DNA of 64,000 nt. Origin: a virus. Positions 17,378-24,994 of this stretch are shown piece by piece. A model generated the notes under the pieces. That model did not search any database. It was not told where the DNA came from and saw only the letters and a program-made list of their open reading frames with translations. The stretch covers positions 62,001 through 126,000 of the IMG/VR virus record IMGVR_UViG_3300009593_000010; one strand, given 5' to 3'. Every line of letters starts with the position of its first letter. The stretch's first letter is position 1. The position numbers were made by a program, and so were the translations under genes.

Positions 17378-18441
17378 TGAAGTTTGCAATTTTAAACGAC
17401 ACACATTGTGGTGTTCGTAATGACAATGTACAATTCCACGAATATCAAAGAAAATTCTATGAGGATATATTCTTTCCTTATCTTTTAGAGAATGATATTA
17501 AGCATATCGTTCATCTGGGAGATTACTTTGATAAACGAACTGGAATTAATTTCCTATCACTCCAAAAAAACAAAGAACACTTTATAGATCATCTAGTGAA
17601 GTATGATATATCTATGGACTTGATTCTCGGTAATCATGATCTATATTATAAGAATACATCAGAGGTTAATAGTCCACAGTCCCTATTAGAAGGTAAAGCA
17701 AAAATAGAAATCTATGGTGATATTATTACTAAGGATTATGATGGACTACTTATAACATTAGTGCCTTGGATTCATAGAAACAACATTGAAGAGACTGTAG
17801 AACACATTGAATTGACTAAAGGTCAAGTTGCAATGGGACACTTAGAAATTGAAGGTGCAATGATGATGCCAGGCTATTATAGTAGTCATGGTATGAACTT
17901 AGATACTTTCAAAAGGTTTGAACAAGTCTATAGTGGACACTTCCACACCAAATCAGAGATGGGTAATTTAAGATACTTGGGTGCTCAAATGCAGTTCACA
18001 TGGAACGACTTTGGTGATATTAAATCCTTCCACATCTATAATACAGACGATAGATCAATTTTTCCAGTAGTAAACCCTATTACAATGTTTGAAAAGGTAT
18101 TCTATGATGACAGTAAATGGGCATTAGAAGATATACAGGGAATGGAGTTCTCAGATTTAACAGATAAGTTTGTTAAGGTCATTGTACAAAGTAAAGACCA
18201 ACCTTATTGGTTTGATATGTACATCGATAAAATAACAAAAGCAAATCCTATTGATTTAAAAATTGTGGAAGATCATGGGAATATAGATTTACTAAACGAT
18301 GATGAAGCACTTGCAGATGCAGAAGACACATTAACAATTTTAACAAAACATATAGATCAAATGGAGATCAGTGGGGACAAAACAAAACTTGATACATTAA
18401 TGAGGTCGTTATATACGGAAGCATTAGATACGAGTTTTTAG
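17377..18441 (+). CDS. 47: Recombination nuclease subunit, Mre11-like (gp47)
   Basis: This 354-aa metallophosphoesterase shows all Mre11 motifs: NDTHCGVRND (residues 5-14), HLGDYFDKR (about 46-54), LGNHDLYY (about 84), HLEIEG, and SGHFHTK. With gp46 it forms the nuclease that resects ends for recombination-dependent replication. The length equals T4 gp47 (339 aa). Confidence 0.96.
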   Translation: MKFAILNDTHCGVRNDNVQFHEYQRKFYEDIFFPYLLENDIKHIVHLGDYFDKRTGINFLSLQKNKEHFIDHLVKYDISMDLILGNHDLYYKNTSEVNSPQSLLEGKAKIEIYGDIITKDYDGLLITLVPWIHRNNIEETVEHIELTKGQVAMGHLEIEGAMMMPGYYSSHGMNLDTFKRFEQVYSGHFHTKSEMGNLRYLGAQMQFTWNDFGDIKSFHIYNTDDRSIFPVVNPITMFEKVFYDDSKWALEDIQGMEFSDLTDKFVKVIVQSKDQPYWFDMYIDKITKANPIDLKIVEDHGNIDLLNDDEALADAEDTLTILTKHIDQMEISGDKTKLDTLMRSLYTEALDTSF

Positions 18442-18677
18442 TGAAAAAAGAAATGACAAGTAATGAACACGGCATAGTTTATTCTGGTACATGGGAACAG
18501 GAAGGTCATACAGTATCTTTCATGTTAACAGAACAGGGTGATTGTAAAATAACAGAAGCTCACACATCTAGTAGATGGTCAAACAGAGGATATTCTTTGT
18601 CAAGAACAGTTAGTATTGATGATGCAATAGAGGAACAAGAACAATTGATAAAATTTGGTTATGATAAAGTTTCATAG
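18441..18677 (+). CDS. Hypothetical protein, 78 aa, between gp47 and gp46
   Basis: It starts with GTG sharing a base with the gp47 stop (TAGTG); an in-frame ATG lies four codons later. It ends inside the gp46 start region. The pattern SSRWSNRGYSLSRTVSIDDA is not recognised. T4 also has small ORFs between 47 and 46. Confidence 0.65.
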   Translation: MKKEMTSNEHGIVYSGTWEQEGHTVSFMLTEQGDCKITEAHTSSRWSNRGYSLSRTVSIDDAIEEQEQLIKFGYDKVS

Positions 18678-20373
18678 TGTAAGATATAAAAATTTTCTAT
18701 CAACAGGTTCCCAATTTACAGAAGTCTATCTCGATAAGAGAAAGAGTTGTCTTGTAGTTGGAGAAAATGGTAGTGGTAAATCAACAATGTTGGATGCATT
18801 GTGTTTTGGTTTATTTGGTAAGGGATTTAGGAAAGTACCCAAAACTGCATTAATCAATTCTGTTAATGGCAGAATGATGGTGGTTGAAGTAGAGTTTGGT
18901 ATTGGTTCTAAACAGTATAAGATAGTCAGAGGTGCAAAACCTAATATCTTTGAAGTCTATATGAATGATAGACTAATCAATCAAGATGCAAACATGAGAG
19001 ATTACCAAGAGTATCTCGAAAAACAAATCCTAAAGATGAACTATAAGGCATTTACTCAAGTGGTTATACTTGGGTCTTCAACCTTTGTTCCTTTCATGCA
19101 AATGAATACAATAGATCGTAGGGGTATAATAGAAGATATTCTGGATATAAACATATTCTCTATCATGAATGACATCCTTAAACAAAGACAATCTGCTCTC
19201 AAAGTAGAACTTAAAGACTTAGATACAGAAATAAGAATCTCAGAAGATAGGATTGATACTTATAAAAAACATATTAGTGCATTAGGGGATAGTAGACGAA
19301 ACAAGATAAGAGATTTCAGACAATCTATTGAAAAATCAGAGAAAAATATCACCAAACTACAAGAAGAATGTACTATTTTCATAGAAAAAGTAGAGGAACG
19401 ACAGCTGGTGTCGTCTGATTTTGAGGAAATACAACATAAACTACAACATACTTTAGACATGGAGAAGAGATTATCGGATGCAAAACAACGAGGTAGGAAG
19501 GAAATTACCTTCTATGAAACCACAGATGAATGTCCCACCTGTCACCATGATCTGGAAGACGAGTTCAAAAAATCCAAAATCCAGAAAGTCAGTGGAACAA
19601 TATCTGATATTGAACAAGCACTACAAGAAATCGACCAAAACATTAAAGACATCAATACCCAACTTGAAGATATCAAGTCTATACAAGAGGAAATTAATGG
19701 TATCAACAGAGACATATCTAAGAACCAGAATGAAATTTCAGCATCTCAACAATACATTACTAAGATCACTACAGAAATTACCAAATTGGAAGAAGAGAAG
19801 AGTTCAGATGATACTACAAAGTTAGATGCAGAGAAGAAGGTATTAAAGAAACATGGTGAAGATAGAGAAGTTCATATAGATAGACGACATTACTTTGATC
19901 TTGCATCTTTCTTATTGAAGGATAGTGGTATTAAGACTAAGATTGTAAAACAGTATCTACCAATCATGAATAAATTGATTAATAAGTATCTTGCATCTAT
20001 GGAGTTTTTTATCCAGTTTGAATTGGACGAGAACTTTAATGAGACTATAAAGTCAAGATATAGAGACGAGTTTAAATACGCAAACTTCTCAGAGGGTGAG
20101 AAAATGAGAATTGACCTTGCATTACTATTCACATGGAGAAGTGTTGCAAGAATGAAGAATAGTGTTAATACTAACCTATTAATGCTGGATGAAGTGTTTG
20201 ATAGTTCCCTCGATGAAGGTGGAACAGATGAATTTATGAAGATATTAACCACACTAGGACAAGACACTAATGTGTTTATTATATCACATAAGGGTGATGT
20301 TTTGAACGAGAAGTTCAGACATGTAATGAAATTTGAGAAGGTAAAAAACTTTAGTAGGATAGCAGAGACATGA
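18661..20373 (+). CDS. 46: Recombination nuclease ATPase subunit, Rad50-like (gp46)
   Basis: This 570-aa SMC-type ATPase has Walker A GENGSGKST (about residues 34-42), long coiled coils (about 165-420) with a zinc hook CPTC at about 291-294, signature FSEGEKMRIDLALL, and Walker B LLMLDEVFDSS. It partners gp47. I start at ATG 18661 (MIKFHSVRYKNFLSTG) because the ABC N-terminus begins there; a TTG two codons upstream is less likely. The length matches T4 gp46 (560 aa). Confidence 0.96.
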   Translation: MIKFHSVRYKNFLSTGSQFTEVYLDKRKSCLVVGENGSGKSTMLDALCFGLFGKGFRKVPKTALINSVNGRMMVVEVEFGIGSKQYKIVRGAKPNIFEVYMNDRLINQDANMRDYQEYLEKQILKMNYKAFTQVVILGSSTFVPFMQMNTIDRRGIIEDILDINIFSIMNDILKQRQSALKVELKDLDTEIRISEDRIDTYKKHISALGDSRRNKIRDFRQSIEKSEKNITKLQEECTIFIEKVEERQLVSSDFEEIQHKLQHTLDMEKRLSDAKQRGRKEITFYETTDECPTCHHDLEDEFKKSKIQKVSGTISDIEQALQEIDQNIKDINTQLEDIKSIQEEINGINRDISKNQNEISASQQYITKITTEITKLEEEKSSDDTTKLDAEKKVLKKHGEDREVHIDRRHYFDLASFLLKDSGIKTKIVKQYLPIMNKLINKYLASMEFFIQFELDENFNETIKSRYRDEFKYANFSEGEKMRIDLALLFTWRSVARMKNSVNTNLLMLDEVFDSSLDEGGTDEFMKILTTLGQDTNVFIISHKGDVLNEKFRHVMKFEKVKNFSRIAET

Positions 20374-21326
20374 TAGGTACTAAACATATAATGAGAGCTG
20401 ATACAGAAAGAGAAAAGGAATTAGCAACGAGGGTAGATGTTGCACCAGAGACACAGGGAAGAGTAATATTACAATCACATTGTAGAACTGGACTGTATAA
20501 AGGGTGGCAAATGATAATGCATGGGTTAATAGAGAAAGACCCATACTCTGAATATTGGGATAAGTATAGGACAGATGCATTTAGACATATTCAAAATGCA
20601 ATGGATGGATATCCATCTAGTTCTCAATACTTTGATCATATAAAAAACCCAGTAGAACCATTAATAGGAATGGCACTTTCTACCTATGGTGGTGAAAATC
20701 CTTTTGGAACTAACTTTAAAGATATTGCAAAAGAGATTAAGACTCTAAAACACCAACCACCTTTTGGAGTATTTGGTGCATTCAATGAATGGACTCTTCT
20801 GGACAGAGAAGAAATGAGAGATATTGGATATAAGTTTGTCAATCTACATCGTGCAAACATGAAAGATTGGTTCATATCTGGTCAACTTTCAATGGCAATT
20901 GGTATAAAAGGATGGCATGCATGGGATGATGAAGGGTCAGATTGGTTATTTAATAAGAGAAAATCACTATATGGTAAGTTAATAATTAACAAAGTTGCAC
21001 TGCAAACCTTCTTTTATACAGTAGATAAGTATATGGATACCCTACCTTGTGATGCATATGTGTGTTACGAGTCCTTACAGGGTGCTCCACAGGTGTTTAT
21101 GGAAGAATGCAACTTTAGTGGTAATATACCATTATTAGGGGAAATTGATTCCGAAACCAGACAAATTAGCCACCCAAACAAGAAAACATATAATATCAAA
21201 GAGGGTGAGTATGGATCAGAGTATGTTGGATACCTTGCAATGAGTGAAGATGAATTTAATGGACTATGGGATGAAACAAAACCTCATAATTATCACGATA
21301 AATATGGTATAAGTGGAATAGACTAA
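20370..21326 (+). CDS. Uncharacterised protein, 318 aa
   Basis: It starts in an ATGA overlap with gp46 and its stop overlaps the next ATG, so it is translationally coupled on both sides. It is soluble and rich in aromatic residues (WHAWDDEGSDWLFNKR, FGAFNEWTLLD). No signal peptide, membrane segment or nucleotide-binding motif is seen. I do not recognise the family. The neighbouring gene is a 2OG oxygenase. Confidence 0.8.
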   Translation: MIGTKHIMRADTEREKELATRVDVAPETQGRVILQSHCRTGLYKGWQMIMHGLIEKDPYSEYWDKYRTDAFRHIQNAMDGYPSSSQYFDHIKNPVEPLIGMALSTYGGENPFGTNFKDIAKEIKTLKHQPPFGVFGAFNEWTLLDREEMRDIGYKFVNLHRANMKDWFISGQLSMAIGIKGWHAWDDEGSDWLFNKRKSLYGKLIINKVALQTFFYTVDKYMDTLPCDAYVCYESLQGAPQVFMEECNFSGNIPLLGEIDSETRQISHPNKKTYNIKEGEYGSEYVGYLAMSEDEFNGLWDETKPHNYHDKYGISGID

Positions 21327-21946
21327 TGGAACCGAAAAGAATTGATTTTATAGATGAAGATGGTGTTCTCTTATATGAGAATGTAGCATCTAAAGATCAA
21401 TTAGAGAATTGGTATAATAGAATTAAGAGTTATGCTCAATTTAGACAAATGGGAACTGCATCCAAAGGTGATTTGAAACAAGCATGGGCATGGATGGCAA
21501 ACTTTAACTCCGAAAAGATTATTGAGGAGATTAATAGTGACCCAACAATAAAATCTAAGGTTTCAGATGTGGATAAACAACTACCTCAAGGATTTTTAGT
21601 TTTGGAAGAAATATGGACAGTTATTTCTCTAAAGATTGATCATAAATTAGAAGTACAACAACAGTATATCAATGCATTTAATCATGGAGATAATACTTGG
21701 GGACATACAGACTGGTATGACTATACAGTTATCTTTTATCCAAACCCAGAGTGGGATTCTCAAGTTATGGGTGGTGAAACATTATTCTTTAATGATGACT
21801 ATGATTATATAAGATGTGCAGTTGCATGTAAGCCTGGAAATGTTGTAATCTTCAAAGGAGATATACCACATAAGGCTGGATTGGTTTCGAGGGAAACAAA
21901 CCTTGCAAGACTATCAGTTGTATATCAATGTAAAGGTGAAATATGA
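21326..21946 (+). CDS. 2OG-Fe(II) oxygenase
   Basis: This 206-aa protein has the metal site H127-x-D129 (WGHTDWYDY), distal H182 (GDIPHKAGL) and 2OG-binding R195 (LARLSVVYQ), with GGETLFF and GNVVIFKGDIPH blocks typical of phage P4H-like oxygenases. Substrate unknown. It overlaps the deformylase by 4 nt. Confidence 0.87.
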   Translation: MEPKRIDFIDEDGVLLYENVASKDQLENWYNRIKSYAQFRQMGTASKGDLKQAWAWMANFNSEKIIEEINSDPTIKSKVSDVDKQLPQGFLVLEEIWTVISLKIDHKLEVQQQYINAFNHGDNTWGHTDWYDYTVIFYPNPEWDSQVMGGETLFFNDDYDYIRCAVACKPGNVVIFKGDIPHKAGLVSRETNLARLSVVYQCKGEI

Positions 21947-22560
21947 AATTAATTGCAAAAGATGATACTACATTAAGAAGTGTAGCAAAGGTGTGGGACT
22001 TTGATAACCCACCAGAGAATTTATTAACTCTAAGGGACAAGTTAATTAATACCATGACAGAAGAAGGTGGTATAGGATTGGCTGCACCACAATGTGGTGT
22101 CCCCTATCGAGTATTTGTAATGAGAGGTGAATCAGAAGAAGAATGTATGTTAATGGTCAATCCAGAAATTGTAGACCATTCAATTGAGACGAGTGGAATG
22201 GAAGAAGGTTGCCTAACAGGTGGACTAGAAGGTATCTTTGCCATTCTCACTCGACCCTCATCAATTCGTGCAAGGTGGCAAAATGAGAATGGTGATGTGC
22301 AAGAGTTGTCTTTTGGTGGATACTCTGCAAGATGTTTTCAACACGAATTAGATCATCTTAATGGTATACTCTTCGTTGATCACTGTAGTCATATAAAATT
22401 AGAGAGAGCAATTAAGAAAAAAGATAAGAGAAAAAAGAAATATGAACGATTTGTTAAGCAACTCCGACAGTTCTCAGCCGAAAATCTTGTACCTCAAGAA
22501 TCTGTTGAGTCCGAAGGAGTGCAAACTTCTGATTCAGTACCACAAAGCAAATCAGAATAA
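21943..22560 (+). CDS. def: Peptide deformylase
   Basis: This 205-aa protein has all three deformylase motifs: GIGLAAPQ (43-50), EEGCLTGG (87-94, with the metal Cys) and QHELDH (133-138, metal His pair and catalytic Glu). It removes the formyl group from nascent protein N-termini. Marine T4-like phages are known to carry such genes. The C-terminal about 55 residues beyond the core are Lys/Ser-rich, and their coding region overlaps the next gene by 119 nt in another frame. Confidence 0.95.
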   Translation: MKLIAKDDTTLRSVAKVWDFDNPPENLLTLRDKLINTMTEEGGIGLAAPQCGVPYRVFVMRGESEEECMLMVNPEIVDHSIETSGMEEGCLTGGLEGIFAILTRPSSIRARWQNENGDVQELSFGGYSARCFQHELDHLNGILFVDHCSHIKLERAIKKKDKRKKKYERFVKQLRQFSAENLVPQESVESEGVQTSDSVPQSKSE

Positions 22561-23137
22561 AGTTACTTTTAATGATCCCGCGGGGCAATATAATGGTAGA
22601 AGGATACCTTTAGAAAGTATAAATAACTTAACAGTTAAAAGAATTATTGCCAAATATCAATATGATGTTTGTGCTGAAGTTTGGTCTGAAAGGAAAGAAA
22701 GAATCTATCCAGAACAGACTGAAATAATGCGATGGCCGATAGGTGTACCACAGGATATGCATATCGATGTCATGGCTCGAGACGATGGCAAGTGTACGAT
22801 CCCTTTTACGGATTTTGCATCCATCCTGTATCTCAACGATGACTTTGAGGGTGGTGAGACCTACTTTGAAGGTGGTGAAGAAATTAAACCACAAGAGGGT
22901 ATGGTTGCAGTCTTTGAAGGTATGAAGTATTGGCATGGAGTCAATGCAGCTACTGGAAAGGATAGATACACTGTTCCCATATGGTATACCACTGAGTGGA
23001 GAAATATGGAACTTCAAGATCATGGTGGCAAAGATAGACCTAGTGATTTATTTCGTGGGGTTATTGATGCTGGAGATGATGATACAGTAAGGTCTTGGTG
23101 GAAAGAAACCTATTTTCCACATGAAATTAAGGAATAG
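22442..23137 (+). CDS. 2OG-Fe(II) oxygenase, prolyl-4-hydroxylase type
   Basis: This 231-aa protein has H107-x-D109 (DMHIDVMARD), GGETYF, distal H165 (KYWHGVNA) and R175 (KDRYTVPIWY), plus the usual N-terminal LKNLLSPKECKLLIQYH. Because this N-terminus (residues 15-35) is typical of the family, the ATG at 22442 is credible even though it lies 119 nt inside the deformylase gene. Substrate unknown. Confidence 0.85.
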   Translation: MNDLLSNSDSSQPKILYLKNLLSPKECKLLIQYHKANQNKVTFNDPAGQYNGRRIPLESINNLTVKRIIAKYQYDVCAEVWSERKERIYPEQTEIMRWPIGVPQDMHIDVMARDDGKCTIPFTDFASILYLNDDFEGGETYFEGGEEIKPQEGMVAVFEGMKYWHGVNAATGKDRYTVPIWYTTEWRNMELQDHGGKDRPSDLFRGVIDAGDDDTVRSWWKETYFPHEIKE

Positions 23138-23159
23138 GTTATTTAAAAGGAAGCAAAAT

Positions 23160-23771
23160 ATGAAAAAATTAGCAATATTAATTATGGGTCTTATGACTAT
23201 GCCATTTATGGTACAAGCTGATGTAGATGGTCATGTGGGTTATACCTCAGACTATTTCTTTAGAGGTGTATCTCAAACGGCTGGACATGGGGCAGTTCAA
23301 GCAGGTTTAGAACTAGATAAAAATGGTTTCTATGTTGGTGCTTGGGGAAGTCAAGTTGACTTCGGTGACGATTCATCATATGAGTACGACCTTTATGGTG
23401 GTTACAGTCTGTCAATATCAGACAATGCAGCCATAGATGTTGGAGTAATACAGTATCGATACGATGGAGAAGGATACGACATGATAGAGGAAGTCTATGC
23501 AGTTGCATCTTACAGTGATCTTACAGTTGGATACTACAAGGATACAGATACAAAGGGTTCATTTATGAATGCAAAGTATGATATATCCAGATTCGTACCA
23601 GTTGTAGATGTTAGTCTTGAGTATGGAAACTTCGAAGGCGGGGACGACTATAAAGCACTTAACATATCAAAAGATTTTGGTAAGTGGACTATAGGTTCTC
23701 AAATTTTGAGTGGTGCAATAGATGATCAGTTCTCTGATTCTGTTGCCGTATATTTCAACTATAATATATAG
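23160..23771 (+). CDS. Outer-membrane beta-barrel protein (TIGR02001/Gcw_chp-like)
   Basis: This 203-aa protein has a clear signal peptide (MKKLAILIMGLMTMPFMVQA, cleaved before DVDG). It then has alternating hydrophobic strands with GHVGYTSDYFFRGVSQT, the hallmark start of the proteobacterial TIGR02001 family, and ends in a Tyr/Asn/Ile strand. RBS AAAAGGAAG precedes ATG 23160; the in-frame start 13 codons upstream would disrupt the signal peptide. It would be exported to the host outer membrane. A role in blocking receptors is only an inference. Confidence 0.82.
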   Translation: MKKLAILIMGLMTMPFMVQADVDGHVGYTSDYFFRGVSQTAGHGAVQAGLELDKNGFYVGAWGSQVDFGDDSSYEYDLYGGYSLSISDNAAIDVGVIQYRYDGEGYDMIEEVYAVASYSDLTVGYYKDTDTKGSFMNAKYDISRFVPVVDVSLEYGNFEGGDDYKALNISKDFGKWTIGSQILSGAIDDQFSDSVAVYFNYNI

Positions 23772-23780
23772 AACATGCAT

Positions 23781-23806
23781 GGGACATCACCAAGTGATGG
23801 TGTCCC
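23781..23806 (+). terminator. Hairpin after the outer-membrane protein gene
   Basis: GGGAC-ATCAC, loop CAA, then GTGAT-(GGT)-GTCCC form a bulged stem. There is no T-run, so this may be an mRNA 3'-end structure rather than an intrinsic terminator. Confidence 0.35.
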
Positions 23807-23824
23807 AACTTGAGTGGAGTAGAA

Positions 23825-23953
23825 GTGGAAACATTAATAAACATTTTAGACATACCATTTACCCTCTTTCAATGGGGATTTAATATTGGTATATGGGCGG
23901 GTCTCATCTTTTATGTATGGACAGAGATTCAAGATTATTTAGAAAATAGGTAA
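23825..23953 (+). CDS. Small membrane protein, 42 aa (GTG start)
   Basis: GTG 23825 is preceded by GGAG at a suitable distance. The product has an amphipathic N-terminus and one hydrophobic helix (GFNIGIWAGLIFYVW) before an acidic tail. It ends 5 nt before the COQ4-like gene. Function unknown. Confidence 0.5.
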   Translation: METLINILDIPFTLFQWGFNIGIWAGLIFYVWTEIQDYLENR

Positions 23954-23958
23954 TATTT

Positions 23959-24663
23959 ATGATATATCTCAAGGGTATCAACTTAAAAAAAGCAAGAGAA
24001 GGTGTCCAGAGTATAATGAAATCTAAAAGTGATACTAATAGTATTGCTAAGATTGTATTTGCATTTAATGGAAATTGTTTAGACAAAACCATTGATAAAT
24101 GGACAGAGACACCTATGGGTCAAAGATACATGAATGGTGAAAGATTATGTGATCTATTCCCAGAAGGTAAAAATATGCCCAAAAAGTCATTGGGTTATGT
24201 ACATTATGAATACCTAAACTACGACAAGATGGACGAGTTGAAGGTTAGAGTACCAATTAATAAAAATCTAATTACCAAAGATAAAGCTTTTGCAGATTGG
24301 AGTGTAGATTGTCATGACATAATGCACATCTTAACTGGATATGGTTCAGATGGTTTAGGTGAACTACTTAGAGCAGAGTACGAGATATCACAGAACTATA
24401 TGCAAGGATGGAGATTAATTCTAACTGCATTCAAACTAAAGATGTTCTTTATAAACCCCTTAATGTTATATAGAATTAGACATATAATAAGAGAACCTAA
24501 AATTAGGGCCAAGAATTCTAACAACTTCCTCTTTCAAAATTGGTTTGATCTTCTCGAAGAAGATGTTGATTGGATACGAGCTAGGATATTAATGTTAGCC
24601 CCAACTGAGCATTATGAATTTCAACATCCTAGATTTGCACCTTTCATAGAATCACACTTCTGA
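23959..24663 (+). CDS. COQ4-like protein
   Basis: This 234-aa protein carries the COQ4 metal motif H-D-x2-H-x11-E exactly: H119, D120, H123, E135 in CHDIMHILTGYGSDGLGE. COQ4 proteins act in ubiquinone synthesis, where they are implicated in the C1 step on the quinone ring. The rest of the protein is helical, as in COQ4. A second protein with the same motif lies at 40204-41220. Whether the phage proteins act on ubiquinone precursors is unknown. Confidence 0.8.
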   Translation: MIYLKGINLKKAREGVQSIMKSKSDTNSIAKIVFAFNGNCLDKTIDKWTETPMGQRYMNGERLCDLFPEGKNMPKKSLGYVHYEYLNYDKMDELKVRVPINKNLITKDKAFADWSVDCHDIMHILTGYGSDGLGELLRAEYEISQNYMQGWRLILTAFKLKMFFINPLMLYRIRHIIREPKIRAKNSNNFLFQNWFDLLEEDVDWIRARILMLAPTEHYEFQHPRFAPFIESHF

Positions 24664-24699
24664 TAATCCAACAGCACGAGTGACCTTGTGCATCCTACC

Positions 24700-24727
24700 A
24701 GATTTCATAAGTCTATGAAATCTTTTA
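24700..24727 (+). terminator. Terminator after the COQ4-like gene
   Basis: AGATTTCATA, loop AGTC and TATGAAATCT form a perfect 10-bp stem followed by TTTT. It lies 37 nt after the stop codon. Confidence 0.7.
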
Positions 24728-24756
24728 CATAAATTTCTCATACTATTATATATGAC

Positions 24757-24811
24757 TTTGTGTCACACAAATGTCACATTTCCATTATCTCTCCATTCTC
24801 AGCATGTCACA
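24757..24811 (+). repeat. Three TGTCACA repeats with a palindrome upstream of tRNA-Asp promoter
   Basis: TGTCACA occurs at 24761-24767, 24772-24778 and 24805-24811. The first is inside a perfect palindrome TTTGTGT-C-ACACAAA (24757-24771). The cluster ends 6 nt before a class A -35 element, a typical place for operators. Confidence 0.5.
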
Positions 24812-24816
24812 GTAAT

Positions 24817-24846
24817 TTGACTGTAGGGTACATTTTTTGATATAAT
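24817..24846 (+). promoter_or_regulatory. Class A promoter for tRNA-Asp
   Basis: TTGACT, then an 18-nt spacer beginning GTAGGGTACAT, then TATAAT (24841-24846). It lies 27 nt before the mature tRNA. Confidence 0.8.
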
Positions 24847-24873
24847 GTATCTAATGTGCAATGCAAAAATATC

Positions 24874-24950
24874 GGTCTGGTAGTTCAATTGGTTAGAATA
24901 CTGCCCTGTCACGGCAGTGGTTGTGGGTTCGAGTCCCATCCAGATCGCCA
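24874..24950 (+). tRNA. tRNA-Asp (GTC anticodon)
   Basis: This is a 77-nt cloverleaf. The 7-bp acceptor stem is GGTCTGG/CCAGATC (one G-U), the anticodon arm is CTGCC-CTGTCAC-GGCAG with GTC at 34-36, and the T loop is TTCGAGT. The 3' CCA is encoded. Confidence 0.95.
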
Positions 24951-24958
24951 CATTCTTA

Positions 24959-24988
24959 TTGACTGTAGGGTACATAAAATTGTATAAT
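24959..24988 (+). promoter_or_regulatory. Class A promoter for the VWA/metallopeptidase gene
   Basis: TTGACT, 18-nt spacer GTAGGGTACATAAAATTG, TATAAT (24983-24988). The predicted transcription start falls on the ATG at 24995. Confidence 0.82.
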
Positions 24989-24994
24989 AGGTAC

